The notes under the pieces were generated by a model, which was given only the letters and a program-made list of their open reading frames with translations, had not been told where the DNA came from and did no database searches. DNA of 64,000 bases from IOR16 sp963521065. Its GTDB lineage: Bacteria > Bacillota > Clostridia > Peptostreptococcales > Anaerovoracaceae. Positions 42,301-51,920 of the stretch are shown here, in pieces (the first letter of the stretch is position 1; each line of letters begins with the position of its first letter). The stretch is taken from assembly GCA_963521065.1 (NCBI GenBank), contig CAUQTI010000010.1, positions 47,218 through 111,217 on the forward strand, given 5' to 3'. The translations under genes and the position numbers were made by a program.

Positions 42301-42879
42301 ATGGCTTTGAGAAGACGTGGTCGCTATGGAAAAAATTTTAATGGGTTGCTGCTCGTACTTTCGATTGTTTTCTTATCCGTGTTTTCAGGATATTTGGGTA
42401 CGAAATATGTAATTGCACCAATTCTCTATTCCGTACAAGAATCACAAGAGGAACCAGAGCAGGAAAACTCCGGCACGGCTTCTGAGGGGGATTCAAAGGA
42501 AAATGAAGTGCAGGGTAAAAAGGAATCTGAGGAAGGCAGCAAAGCCGAAAACAAAGGCGGAGAAAATGTGGTTACGGGGGAGCAGGAGGTAAAAGAGTTA
42601 CCGGAAGAGAAAAGCACCTCAGAGCAAGTGAGCCAGAATGCTTCTGTACCGGGAAATACAAGTGGTCTGTTCTGCCTGCAATTTGGAAGCTTTTCGAATA
42701 AAGAGGCAGCGCAAACGTGTGTACAAGAGCTGACGCAAAAAAACATTTCTACGTTTGTGATGGAGAAGGAGGGAAGCTTTAAAGTACTGAGCATTCCTTA
42801 TGAAACAAAGGAAAAAGCAAAGGCAGCGGCGGAGCAGTTAAAAACAGTTGTGGAAGATACCTATGTTGTTTCTATGTAG
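42301..42879 (+). CDS. SPOR-domain membrane protein
   Basis: A 192-residue protein. A short basic N-terminus leads into one transmembrane helix (about 15-35, LLLVLSIVFLSVFSGYLG). A very acidic Glu/Ser/Lys-rich linker of ~90 residues follows. The C-terminal SPOR domain (about 120-192) begins LFCLQFGSFSNKEAA and ends in EDTYVVSM. SPOR domains bind peptidoglycan stripped of peptides at division sites or the spore septum. It is likely an extracytoplasmic septal or sporulation protein. Confidence 0.87.
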   Translation: MALRRRGRYGKNFNGLLLVLSIVFLSVFSGYLGTKYVIAPILYSVQESQEEPEQENSGTASEGDSKENEVQGKKESEEGSKAENKGGENVVTGEQEVKELPEEKSTSEQVSQNASVPGNTSGLFCLQFGSFSNKEAAQTCVQELTQKNISTFVMEKEGSFKVLSIPYETKEKAKAAAEQLKTVVEDTYVVSM

Positions 42880-42975
42880 ATTGATTTATAATAAAAAAAT
42901 AAACCGTTTAAAAACAAAATGAAGGCGGTTTCGTAATAAAAATACAAAAGATAAAAGCAGAGAGGATTCAGTAAA

Positions 42976-44253
42976 ATGATACCATTATCAACACGAATGC
43001 GTCCGCAATCCTTGGAGGAGTTCTTCGGTCAGCAGCATTTTTTATATAAAGGGTCTTTATTATATAACGCAATCAAGAATAAAACATTCGATTCCGCTAT
43101 CTTTTTCGGGCCCTCCGGTACGGGGAAAACGACATTGGCACGCATCGTTGCAAGAGAAATGGATGCTGAATTTTATGAGTTGAACGCCTCGAATACGGGA
43201 ATAAAAGAGTTAAAGGAAATTATAGATAAATCTAAGCTGAAATTTTTCGGACTGCAAAAACAGACAACGTATGTGTATGTAGATGAATTTCACCGATGGA
43301 ACAAGCTGCAGCAGGACTCTCTATTACAAGCACTGGAGGAGGGCGTCATACGTTTTATTGGGAGCACGACGGAAAATCCATACTTTGCAGTAAACAATGC
43401 AATTTTAAGCAGAGTGCGCCTCATCTATGAGTTTAAAATGCTGGACCAAGAAAGTCTCTTTCAAATTTTAAAACGTGCGATAACAGATTCAGAACGCGGT
43501 TTAGGCAATTTTGAGTTAGAGTGGGAGAAGGAAGCCCTGCTTATGATTGCCGATCGAAGCAGCGGAGATGCCAGAGTGGCTTTGGACACTTTAGGCTTCA
43601 TTGCGGAAAACCTGAATCCTTCCGCAAAGATTGACTTGCAGACGGTAGGGGAAGCTATGCAGCGGCAAACCAGCTTTTATGATAAAAGCGAGGACAAGTA
43701 CAATCTTTTATCCGCGTTGCAAAAGTCAATTCGAGGGAGTGATCCGGATGCGGCAATTCACTATTTGGCGAGGCTGATGCAGGCTGATGCGGATATTTTA
43801 ATGATTGGAAGACGGCTTATGGTAATGGCAAGCGAGGACGTTGGACTCGCTTATCCAAGTGCAATTTCCATTGTTACTTCCTGTGTGCAAGCGAGTCAGA
43901 TGACGGGATACCCGGAAGCGCAGATTATTTTGGCACAAGCCGTGTTGCTGCTTGCCTCCTGCCCAAAATCAAACTCGGCAGTCCTTGCAATTTCGCAAGC
44001 TATGGGGGATCTGAAACGTCGTAAGCCTGCAGAGATTCCTGCACATCTGAAAGATAGTCATTATAAGGGCGCAAAAGAACGCGGCTTGGGGCAGGGATAC
44101 CGATATCCGCATGATTACGGCGGTTATGTAGAGCAACAGTATCTGCCAGATGATTTATATAAAGAAAATATCACTTATTATCATCCAACACAAAATGGAA
44201 AGGAAAATGCGTTTAAGAAATTCTTAGAGGCACTGGAGAAAAAAGAAAGATGA
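42976..44253 (+). CDS. rarA: Replication-associated recombination protein RarA (MgsA)
   Basis: A 425-residue AAA+ ATPase related to clamp-loader subunits that acts at stalled replication forks. Walker A is GPSGTGKTTLA. The Walker B/sensor region is VYVDEFHRWNKLQQDSLL, where family members usually read DEIHRFNKAQQD, a conservative change. GSTTENPYF and the C-terminal tetramerisation region (EDVGLAYP, NYPAGYPE-like MTGYPEAQ) follow. It overlaps the next gene by 4 nt. Confidence 0.93.
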   Translation: MIPLSTRMRPQSLEEFFGQQHFLYKGSLLYNAIKNKTFDSAIFFGPSGTGKTTLARIVAREMDAEFYELNASNTGIKELKEIIDKSKLKFFGLQKQTTYVYVDEFHRWNKLQQDSLLQALEEGVIRFIGSTTENPYFAVNNAILSRVRLIYEFKMLDQESLFQILKRAITDSERGLGNFELEWEKEALLMIADRSSGDARVALDTLGFIAENLNPSAKIDLQTVGEAMQRQTSFYDKSEDKYNLLSALQKSIRGSDPDAAIHYLARLMQADADILMIGRRLMVMASEDVGLAYPSAISIVTSCVQASQMTGYPEAQIILAQAVLLLASCPKSNSAVLAISQAMGDLKRRKPAEIPAHLKDSHYKGAKERGLGQGYRYPHDYGGYVEQQYLPDDLYKENITYYHPTQNGKENAFKKFLEALEKKER

Positions 44254-46244
44254 CAATTAAAGTCGCAAAGCATTCAGGGTTTTGCTTTGGAGTAAAAGAA
44301 GCTCTGCGTAAAACGGAAGAAATGATTGAAAAAAAAGAAAGAGGGACTGAAAAAATTTATACCTTCGGTCCGTTGATTCATAATGATGCAGTGATTGAAG
44401 AACTGGAACAAAAAGGCGTTTCATCAATTTCAGATCTTGCAGTGACCAATCCGGGTGATACGGTGATTATTCGTTCCCATGGTGAAGGAGAATGGTTTTA
44501 TGACGAAGCGGAGAAGCATCAAGTAAACCTTATCGATGCGACCTGTCCTTTTGTCAAAAAAATACATAGACTGGCGAAGGACGCGACAAAAGACGGATAT
44601 CAGGTTGTGATTGTCGGTGATGCGGATCATGCAGAGGTAAAAGGGATTAAGGGATGGACAAAAGGCCGTGCAATTGTGGTTTCTTCAGAAGAAGAGGCAA
44701 AGCAGGTCATTGCGGATCGAATCTTTGTCGTAGCTCAAACAACAATTCGTCAGAGCTACTTTGATAAAATTATTAAAGAATTTCGAAATAAAAAAGAGAT
44801 TTTGGTGAAGAATACAATTTGTAAGGCAACACAAGACAGACAGAAAAGTTGTATGGAATTGGCTCAAAAATCGGATATGATGATTGTAATTGGAGGCAAA
44901 AGCAGTTCTAATTCAAAAAAATTATACGAGATAGCCAAAAAAAATTGTGAAAAAACCTATTTTGTTCAAAATAAAGAAGATTTACCATTGAAAGAAGTCA
45001 CAAAATGTAATAAAATAGGTATTGCGGCAGGAGCCTCGTCTCCTGAACGTATAATTAAGGAGGTTATTGCTGCTATGAGTGAAGCTACTGCTAACAAAGA
45101 ACTGCGCGAGGAAGAAATGAACGGGATGGATGCCTTGATGGACGAGATTGAAAAATCTTTACGGTTGCCGTCAAGAGGAGAAGTCATAACAGGAGAGATT
45201 GTTCATGTGACAAACCGGTATATTGTCGTAAATTTAGGTTGTAAAAAAGACGGCATTATTCCAAAAGAAGAATTGACTTTAGATGGAGATGAGGAGCTGA
45301 CGGACTTATTCCAGGAAGGTGACGAAATCCAGGCAAAGGTTATCAAAACTGATGACGGAGATGGAAATATTTTATTGTCCAAGAAGAAGCTTGAAGTAAA
45401 TGAGCACTGGGATGAGATTAATGAAGCTCTTGAAAATAAATCAGTTGTAAACGCTAAAATTGTAAAAGAAGTAAAGGGCGGCGTAATTGCCGTTTATAAA
45501 GAAGTATCCGGATTTATTCCGATGTCTCAGCTTTCCGACCGTTTTGTTGAAAAGGCAGACGAATTTATTGGAAAAGTATTGCCGGTAAAGGTAAGCCGTG
45601 TTGATCAGAGAAGAAATAAAGCTGTTTTTTCTCATAAGGCATACTTGGCTGAAGAAAAGGCAAAGAAGGTTGCTGAAATCTGGGAAGGTTTGAGCGTAGG
45701 CGATATCGTAGAAGGTACTGTAATGCGTTTCACGGATTACGGCGCATTTGTAGACATCGGCGGCTTGGATGGTCTTTTGCATATTTCTGAAATTTCTTGG
45801 GGCAAGCTAAAGCATCCGCAAGAAGCTTTGGAAATTGGACAGAAGGTAAATGTTAAGATTTTGTCTATGAATACAGAGAAGGGAAAGATTTCTCTTGGAT
45901 TAAAGCAGAATCAGCCTGAGCCTTGGTCAATTATTGATGAAAAATATCAGATTGGACAGGTTATTAAGGGAAAAGTTGTTCAGATTAAAGATTACGGTGC
46001 ATTTGTTGAGTTGGAGCCAGGTTTGGACGGCTTAGTGCACATTTCTGAAGTGGCTTATAAGCGTGTGACGAATATTGCAGACGAGCTTTCTGTAGGACAG
46101 GAAGTGGATGCAAAGATTCTTGAAATTGATAAAGAGAGAAAAAGAATCAGCTTGAGTATCAAAGAAACTTTAGAACCACCTATTTTTGAAGAAGGTGCGG
46201 AAGAGCCTGAAGCAGAAACAGAAAATACTTCTGAAGAAGCATAA
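44250..46244 (+). CDS. ispH: Fused IspH (HMBPP reductase) - ribosomal protein S1-like protein
   Basis: A 664-residue fusion. Residues 1-275 are 4-hydroxy-3-methylbut-2-enyl diphosphate reductase, the last step of the MEP isoprenoid pathway, with the Fe-S cysteines C12, C99 and C191 (SGFCFGV, DATCPFV, NTICKAT). After a short linker, residues 308-645 hold four S1 RNA-binding domains, the last two closest to consensus (FTDYGAFVDIGGLDGLLHIS, KDYGAFVELEPGLDGLVHIS). The C-terminal tail is acidic. The fusion is known in Clostridia. Its S1 part may act as ribosomal protein S1, as no separate rpsA is seen here. It starts within the last 4 nt of rarA. Confidence 0.96.
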   Translation: MTIKVAKHSGFCFGVKEALRKTEEMIEKKERGTEKIYTFGPLIHNDAVIEELEQKGVSSISDLAVTNPGDTVIIRSHGEGEWFYDEAEKHQVNLIDATCPFVKKIHRLAKDATKDGYQVVIVGDADHAEVKGIKGWTKGRAIVVSSEEEAKQVIADRIFVVAQTTIRQSYFDKIIKEFRNKKEILVKNTICKATQDRQKSCMELAQKSDMMIVIGGKSSSNSKKLYEIAKKNCEKTYFVQNKEDLPLKEVTKCNKIGIAAGASSPERIIKEVIAAMSEATANKELREEEMNGMDALMDEIEKSLRLPSRGEVITGEIVHVTNRYIVVNLGCKKDGIIPKEELTLDGDEELTDLFQEGDEIQAKVIKTDDGDGNILLSKKKLEVNEHWDEINEALENKSVVNAKIVKEVKGGVIAVYKEVSGFIPMSQLSDRFVEKADEFIGKVLPVKVSRVDQRRNKAVFSHKAYLAEEKAKKVAEIWEGLSVGDIVEGTVMRFTDYGAFVDIGGLDGLLHISEISWGKLKHPQEALEIGQKVNVKILSMNTEKGKISLGLKQNQPEPWSIIDEKYQIGQVIKGKVVQIKDYGAFVELEPGLDGLVHISEVAYKRVTNIADELSVGQEVDAKILEIDKERKRISLSIKETLEPPIFEEGAEEPEAETENTSEEA

Positions 46245-46273
46245 TGCGCATTTAGGTTTTCCAGATGTAAGAG

Positions 46274-46302
46274 AAGCAGAGCCTTTCGGCTCTGCTTTTT
46301 TA
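46274..46302 (+). terminator. Strong rho-independent terminator after ispH-S1
   Basis: A perfect 10-bp stem AAGCAGAGCC/GGCTCTGCTT with a TTTC loop and trailing T-run. Confidence 0.95.
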
Positions 46303-46368
46303 TAAGCCAAATAAAATATAAAAATACCTTTTGTTTTAAAGATTATTTTATGGATATGAGGGTGACAC

Positions 46369-46860
46369 ATGAGTAATATTATTTTAATTGGAATGCCGGC
46401 TTGCGGAAAGAGTACGGTCGGTGTTATATTGGCAAAAACCGTGGGAAAGAGCTTTATAGATACGGACTTGCTGATTCAAGAAAAAGAGGGCGAACTTCTA
46501 CAGGATATTATCAACGAAAAAGGAAACGCATATTTTAAAGAGCTAGAAGAAAAGGTTCTTTGCGGAATTGATGTTAAAAATACAGTGATTTCCACAGGCG
46601 GAAGTGCCGTTTATTATACAAATGCGATGGATCATTTAAGAAAATCTGGAAAGATTATTTATTTTAAACTCCCTCTTTTTGTGATTGAAGCACGTTTGGA
46701 TAATATCAGCACCAGAGGAATCACGATGGCAAAGGGAGAAACGTTAGAAAGTTTATATCAGAGAAGAAGCGTGTTATACGAGAAGGAAGCAGATATTATT
46801 TTAGAGTGTGAGAACATGACGGCGGAAGAAACAGTGGAAGAAATTCTTAAAAAGTTGTAA
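46369..46860 (+). CDS. aroK: Shikimate kinase
   Basis: A 163-residue P-loop kinase that phosphorylates shikimate in aromatic amino-acid synthesis. Walker A is GMPACGKSTVG, the shikimate-site Asp motif is FIDTDLLIQ, and the Gly motif is STGGSAVYY. The lid region contains ISTRGI, and YEKEADIIL ends the fold. It stands apart from other aro genes, so a role as a paralogous small-molecule kinase is possible, but the motifs fit shikimate kinase. It is followed by a permease gene 15 bp downstream. Confidence 0.87.
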   Translation: MSNIILIGMPACGKSTVGVILAKTVGKSFIDTDLLIQEKEGELLQDIINEKGNAYFKELEEKVLCGIDVKNTVISTGGSAVYYTNAMDHLRKSGKIIYFKLPLFVIEARLDNISTRGITMAKGETLESLYQRRSVLYEKEADIILECENMTAEETVEEILKKL

Positions 46861-46874
46861 CGGGAGAGCGCACA

Positions 46875-47636
46875 TTGAATTATTTTGAAATGATAGCAAT
46901 TGTTTGCCCGCTGATTTTTTTATCTAGTTTTGTAGACAGTATTGCTGGAGGCGGTGGCTTAATTAGTTTACCTGCCTATATGATTACGGGGATTCCGGTA
47001 CACTTTGCTTTTGGATGCAATAAATTTTCAGCCAGCGTCGGTACATTTTTTTCGACACTGCGCTATTATAAAAATGGAAAAATAAATGTCAAAAGTGCAG
47101 CGGCTTCAGCAATTTTTTCTTTGATTGGAGCCGCGATTGGTTCAAAGGTAAACCTGTTGATTTCAACGTTGCTTTTAAAACAAATCTGCATCTTTTTGAT
47201 ACCGGTGGTTGCTGTTATCGTACTTTTTGGCGGGAACAAAGCACCTTTGCGTGAGAGACTCTTGGAGGGACCGATGCTTTATATAACCTGCAGCTTAATT
47301 GGTTTTTTCGTGGGTATGTATGATGGCCTCATTGGACCCGGCATGGGAACATTTTTTATTCTCGCGTATACTTCCCTAATTGGTTTTGATTATGTTACTG
47401 CCAGCGGGAATGCAAAGGTCGCTAATCTGGCCTCCAATGTATCAAGTCTGATTGTGTACCTCTTGGCAGGGAAAATCTATTTTGCCTTGGCGGTTCCTGC
47501 TACCTTATGCAGTATACTTGGCGGTTGGCTCGGCAGTGGAATGGCAATTCGCAATGGCGCGCCATTTATCAAACTGGTTTTAGTGGTGGTATTGACTGGG
47601 ATTGTGTTAAAATTAATCTGGGACCTGCATTTATAA
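46875..47636 (+). CDS. TauE/SafE (TSUP) family permease
   Basis: A 253-residue membrane protein with about eight predicted helices. The TSUP signature appears in both halves: DSIAGGGGLISLPAY near residue 21 and DGLIGPGMGTFF near residue 155. Family members export or import sulfite, sulfoacetate or other organosulfur anions; the substrate here cannot be told. Translation starts at TTG 46875, with GGGAG upstream. It probably shares a transcript with the shikimate kinase gene. Confidence 0.88.
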   Translation: MNYFEMIAIVCPLIFLSSFVDSIAGGGGLISLPAYMITGIPVHFAFGCNKFSASVGTFFSTLRYYKNGKINVKSAAASAIFSLIGAAIGSKVNLLISTLLLKQICIFLIPVVAVIVLFGGNKAPLRERLLEGPMLYITCSLIGFFVGMYDGLIGPGMGTFFILAYTSLIGFDYVTASGNAKVANLASNVSSLIVYLLAGKIYFALAVPATLCSILGGWLGSGMAIRNGAPFIKLVLVVVLTGIVLKLIWDLHL

Positions 47637-47704
47637 AACCACTGCAATTGACAGGAATTATAATCACAATGTAACCGGCTTGTAATTTTTTTGGATATTC
47701 ACTA

Positions 47705-47713
47705 TGATATAAT
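47705..47713 (+). promoter_or_regulatory. Extended -10 promoter element
   Basis: TGATATAAT forms an extended -10 about 135 bp before the next gene, with no well-placed -35 (TTGTAA is 22 bp away). It is the best promoter candidate in the 211-bp gap, which otherwise shows nothing. Confidence 0.45.
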
Positions 47714-47847
47714 CAATACAAATTGTGTGACAGCGTACATACCGTTATCTTGTATATATTGATCTCATGAGGGAGAAGCGAATCAGTAATGATTTATACT
47801 TGTGATACAATACATGGATTCTATAATTTAAAAAGGGGAAATTTAAA

Positions 47848-49476
47848 ATGGAGAAAAGAAAGAAAAAACAACAGACCTGCCGAAAAGCGTGGCTGGCTGT
47901 ATTGTTTACTTTAACTGTATTGGTATCGGCAACTGTTGTGGGGTATGGGGCTTCAAGTGCTGTGAATGTAACAATACCGCAGTTTACAGTACAATTAAAT
48001 GGAATCAAAGTAGATAATACATACCGGAAGTATCCTTTTTTAGTCTATAAGGAGATTACCTATTTTCCGATGACCTATTACGATTGCCGATTTTTAGGAG
48101 TGGAATCCCAATGGAATGAGAAAAGTCGTGTGCTGTCTGTTAAACAATCCGCAGTTGGAGGGGCATATCAGGACTACAAGACCAATTTGAAAAATAAAAA
48201 TGCCTATCAGGCACAAATTTCTAATGCGGCATTGAACGTAAATGGAGCTGCAATTGATAATCGGAAAGAGCCGTACCCGGTGTTGCTGTTTCGTGATGTA
48301 ACTTACTTTCCTATGACTTGGAAATACGGCGTGAATAGCTTTGGATGGAATTATCAATTTGACCAGACGAATGGACTGGTGATTCGTTCGAAAAACGCAT
48401 CAGTAACGAGTTTGACTTTGCCGGTCGAGAAGCTTGCAGACGGTGAATATAACTTTGTTTTAGCGGGAGAACGATATTTTTATCAGGGCCAAAACGGGAT
48501 AATCTATATGACCTCAACGACCAATCCGGCGGATGCGAAAAAAGTATATCAACTCCCGGTTTTCTCCTATGGAGATGGCAAGCAGCTTGTTTATGCCTCT
48601 TTGAGTAATGAACACGGCAATGCTGTACTGCGCTACCACCAGGGTGGAGCGACGATGGGCTCAGATATGAAGCTTACGTTTGCATCGGATGGTACATATA
48701 AAGAAGAAACGGAGGATTATTTGTACCGTGCTTCTTTCGTAGATTTGGTTACGCAAGAAAAAAAAGAGGTTTCTGTTTATTACGGAATGTTTTCCGATAC
48801 GGAGAATCTGAAATTGTCCGTAAAGGATGGAGAGAGTATTTTGTTAGGAGATTCGACAACGCGTTATATGGGAACACCGGTCATCGCGGGAGAATCTGTT
48901 TTTGTTATCGGAAGGCCTGAAATTGCAGAAGGAGAGACGGAGCGTTCCTCGTTATATAAAATTAATATGGCAACCAATGAAGTACAGCAATTGACGCAGA
49001 ACGATTTGTATGTCAGTGAAATTAAGCTCGAAGAGAAGAGTAAAACGCTTTATGCTGTGACGGGAAAATTACAGAATGGAGAGTTTATAGAACGCAGTTT
49101 ATATTCCATGAATTTGGAAGGGGTAAATCAAAAAAAAGTAGCTGCGTTGGTAAAGGATGCGCCTCAGTTTTCTATTTTAGATGGGAATGTATATTATACG
49201 AGCGGAAGCAGTCAGAATCAAGTTCTTTATCGGCTGGGTGCTGATAAATCATTGAATCCGAAAGGAAAGCTGGTCTCTATGGGGATTGCGGGAGAAAGTT
49301 ATTTTTATGCAACCTTTAAGGAAGAGGCACAATGCGAGTATCGATTGATGGTATTTGATAAAAGCGGGAAGCTTGTATTTTGTACCGCAGATGTTGCACA
49401 GCAAGTTGATGTAGAAAAGGGAAGGCTTTTCTATGTGGATCAAAACGGAAAAGCCTGTTTGGTTACGCTGCCATAA
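47848..49476 (+). CDS. Secreted protein with two copper-amine-oxidase-N-like units and a propeller-like C-terminal part
   Basis: A 542-residue exported protein. A basic N-terminus and one hydrophobic segment (about 15-36) form a signal peptide with likely cleavage near VGYGASS. Residues 40-110 and 125-195 hold two related units of the amine-oxidase N-terminal-like (stalk-like) type: each has a short V/IDN start, then ITYFPMTYY or VTYFPMTWK. The remaining ~340 residues are rich in SLYSM/NGxVYYT segments of the DUF5050-type beta-propeller class. No anchor motif is seen. Function is unknown; such proteins are common surface proteins in Clostridia. It converges with recN. Confidence 0.78.
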   Translation: MEKRKKKQQTCRKAWLAVLFTLTVLVSATVVGYGASSAVNVTIPQFTVQLNGIKVDNTYRKYPFLVYKEITYFPMTYYDCRFLGVESQWNEKSRVLSVKQSAVGGAYQDYKTNLKNKNAYQAQISNAALNVNGAAIDNRKEPYPVLLFRDVTYFPMTWKYGVNSFGWNYQFDQTNGLVIRSKNASVTSLTLPVEKLADGEYNFVLAGERYFYQGQNGIIYMTSTTNPADAKKVYQLPVFSYGDGKQLVYASLSNEHGNAVLRYHQGGATMGSDMKLTFASDGTYKEETEDYLYRASFVDLVTQEKKEVSVYYGMFSDTENLKLSVKDGESILLGDSTTRYMGTPVIAGESVFVIGRPEIAEGETERSSLYKINMATNEVQQLTQNDLYVSEIKLEEKSKTLYAVTGKLQNGEFIERSLYSMNLEGVNQKKVAALVKDAPQFSILDGNVYYTSGSSQNQVLYRLGADKSLNPKGKLVSMGIAGESYFYATFKEEAQCEYRLMVFDKSGKLVFCTADVAQQVDVEKGRLFYVDQNGKACLVTLP

Positions 49477-49492
49477 GATTGAGCAGCACAGA

Positions 49493-51163
49493 TTATTTTT
49501 GTGACAGTTCAAGAAGCTCTTGCGCACTTTTTAAAGTCGTATCTGTGATATTGATACCGCCTAAAAGTCTCGCGATTTCGTTGATACGCTCTTCTTCGGA
49601 GAGCGGAAGAACCGTGGTTTGCGTAATATCATTTTCTGTTGTTTTTTGAATCTGATAGTGGTATCGTCCAAAGGCGGCGATTTGTGGTAAATGTGTGATG
49701 CAGATGATTTGATGTTCTGTCGCAATCTGCATCAATTTTTTTCCAACAATACTTGCGGTAATGCCGCTGATGCCGCTGTCAATTTCATCAAAAATCATAG
49801 AAGGTATCTTGTCAAGCTTGCCGACAATGCGTTTGAAAGCCAGCATAATGCGAGAAATTTCTCCTCCGGAAGCGATTTTTACTAATGGTTTTTCGGTTTC
49901 CCCTTTATTTGTAGAAATCAGAAATTCCACCTGATCCGTTCCTTCTGCGGTAAATGCCGCTGTATTGGTTTGGAACGCAACGGATAGCTTTGCTTCGTTG
50001 AAATTTAATTCTTTCAGTTCTTTATTGATTTGCAGTTCCATTTTTCTTGCAGCAGACTTTCGCAAAGCAGAGAGCTTCTCGCTTTCTCTTATAAGCGCAG
50101 ATTCTATAGAAGAGAGCTGTTGCGTCAGTGCTTCTTTTTGCGAAGCATTCTGCTCGATTCCTTCTAAATCCTGCTGAAGCTTTTCACGGTATGTTAGAAT
50201 TTCGCCAATGGAATCTCCGTATTTTCGTTTCAATCCAGTAATCAAATCCATTCTGCTTATGGCTTCATCCAGTTCCTTTTCAGAAAAAGAAATGGAATCC
50301 AAAGAATGACGAATTTGAGAGGAAAGATCCTCTAATTTATAATAACAGTCGGAAAGTGCTTCGGCCAATTCTGAAATCTCTTTTGAAAACAATGAAATTT
50401 CATCTAAATACTGCTTACTTTTTCCGATTCCATCAAGCGAGGAAGGAGTGCCGTCATATAGAAGGGCGTAAGAGGACGAAAGGTTCTGATAAATGCGTTC
50501 GCTGTTTTGAAGCAGGGTAATCCGCTGTTCAAGTTCAGCATCCTCTTCCGGCGTTAAATTGGCAGAAGTGATTTCCTCCCATTCAAACTGCATAAAATCT
50601 CGTTTTCTCTGTGTTTCTTTTTCCGAGCGGCAGAGAGATGCAAGTGTTTGCTTTACTTTGTTGTATTCGGAAAAAAGAGTGCGGACACTTTCTTTGACCG
50701 GAGCAATTTGTGCTTCATCATAGAGGTCGAGAAGCGTGATGTGAAGCTCTGGATTCAGCAATGACTGATGGTCGTACTGACCGTGGATATCCACTTCATA
50801 TTTACAGAGTTTATTGAGAAAAGAAACAGAAACAAGAGAACCATTAATGCGGCAGGTGCTTTTTCCACTTGCCAACAGTTCCCTTCGAATAATTAATTGA
50901 TCTTCGGCCTCTAAGCCGTTTTCTTTTAAAAGCGCGGCGGTCGCCTCGTTTTTTCCGTCAAGAATCAGCTCAATGACGGCTTTTTCTTTTCCAGAACGAA
51001 TAAAAGCAGTATCTGCACGGCTTCCCAGTGCAAGGCTGACTGCTTCTATAATAATGGATTTACCGGCTCCGGTTTCGCCTGTGATTACATTGAAACCAGA
51101 GTGAAAATCAACGTTTAATTCATGAATAATTGCAAAATCTCGAATATGGATATGAGAAATCAT
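49493..51163 (-). CDS. recN: DNA repair protein RecN
   Basis: A 556-residue SMC-like ATPase acting in double-strand break repair. Walker A is GETGAGKSIIIEA near residue 35. A coiled-coil region spans about 150-370. The C-terminal signature SGGEISRIMLAFK and Walker B MIFDEIDSGISG complete the ATPase head. It follows argR by 11 bp on the same strand, the standard argR-recN order. Confidence 0.97.
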   Translation of the reverse strand: MISHIHIRDFAIIHELNVDFHSGFNVITGETGAGKSIIIEAVSLALGSRADTAFIRSGKEKAVIELILDGKNEATAALLKENGLEAEDQLIIRRELLASGKSTCRINGSLVSVSFLNKLCKYEVDIHGQYDHQSLLNPELHITLLDLYDEAQIAPVKESVRTLFSEYNKVKQTLASLCRSEKETQRKRDFMQFEWEEITSANLTPEEDAELEQRITLLQNSERIYQNLSSSYALLYDGTPSSLDGIGKSKQYLDEISLFSKEISELAEALSDCYYKLEDLSSQIRHSLDSISFSEKELDEAISRMDLITGLKRKYGDSIGEILTYREKLQQDLEGIEQNASQKEALTQQLSSIESALIRESEKLSALRKSAARKMELQINKELKELNFNEAKLSVAFQTNTAAFTAEGTDQVEFLISTNKGETEKPLVKIASGGEISRIMLAFKRIVGKLDKIPSMIFDEIDSGISGITASIVGKKLMQIATEHQIICITHLPQIAAFGRYHYQIQKTTENDITQTTVLPLSEEERINEIARLLGGINITDTTLKSAQELLELSQK

Positions 51164-51174
51164 AAAAAGACCTC

Positions 51175-51624
51175 TTATTTCATCATTTCATCAAATTTTT
51201 CTATAATATACGGGACGTTTTCCGGATCATCGGCAACGAGCATGAAGGTGTTGTCACCCGCAATCGAACCGATTACATTTGGAAGGTTCAAGGTATCGAC
51301 CGCTTCTGCTGCGGCCGGAGCGCATCCGCTTAATGTCTTTATTAAAATAATGTTCCCTGAGGAAGTAATATTTTGAATCGTTTCTTTGAAAATCTTAACG
51401 AACCGATCTGAAATCGGCAGGTCAAGGCTTGTGTTGACTGCATATTTATAATGACCCTTTGAAGAAAGTGTCTTTACTAATTGCAGTTCTTTAATATCTC
51501 TGGAAATGGTAGCTTGCGTCACTTGATATCCTGCTTCTTTTAACAGCTCCACGAGCTTGTCTTGGGTTTCAACTTCGTGCTGATTAATAATATCAAGAAT
51601 TTTATTTTGTCTTGAATAGCGCAT
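51175..51624 (-). CDS. argR: Arginine repressor ArgR
   Basis: A 149-residue hexameric repressor of arginine biosynthesis. The N-terminal winged helix contains the DNA-contacting motif TQATISRDIKEL. The C-terminal domain, which oligomerises and binds arginine, has the conserved SGNIILIKTLSGCAPAAAEAVD and GSIAGDNT. It is transcribed with recN and likely autoregulated; AT-rich sequence with partial ARG-box resemblance (ATGAATAAAA near 51748) lies in its leader. Confidence 0.97.
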   Translation of the reverse strand: MRYSRQNKILDIINQHEVETQDKLVELLKEAGYQVTQATISRDIKELQLVKTLSSKGHYKYAVNTSLDLPISDRFVKIFKETIQNITSSGNIILIKTLSGCAPAAAEAVDTLNLPNVIGSIAGDNTFMLVADDPENVPYIIEKFDEMMK

Positions 51625-51799
51625 GAGATTCTCCTTAAAGCATTACTTAAAATCAAGAAATGGCTTACCTTGTAATTATTTAATTTTGGCTGTTTTAATG
51701 TCCCGAAGGGATTCTCTTAAAAAATAGAACTTCGTTACATCAGTGCAATGAATAAAACTAGGATAAAATCAATTAATTCTATTGTATATATTCGTATTT

Positions 51800-51827
51800 A
51801 TTATACCATATATTTGTTTTGTAGCAA
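51800..51827 (-). promoter_or_regulatory. Sigma-A-type promoter for argR-recN
   Basis: On the minus strand: TTGCTA, a 16-bp spacer, TATAAT with an extended TG one base upstream. It lies 176 bp before argR, leaving a long AT-rich leader. Confidence 0.65.
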
Positions 51828-51868
51828 GGAAAAGACACCATTTTTTCAAAGACAAGCTCTTTAAAATA

Positions 51869-51877
51869 TGCTACAAT
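51869..51877 (+). promoter_or_regulatory. Extended -10 promoter element for ruvCAB
   Basis: TGCTACAAT forms an extended -10 about 44 bp before ruvC. There is no clear -35. Confidence 0.5.
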
Positions 51878-51920
51878 AGATAGGAATAAATGAGAAGAAA
51901 GTGTTTGGGGCGGGAAGCGT

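Noticed and set aside
47648..47664. TTGACA and TATAAT close together
   Set aside because: The two hexamers are only 5 bp apart, which cannot form a promoter.
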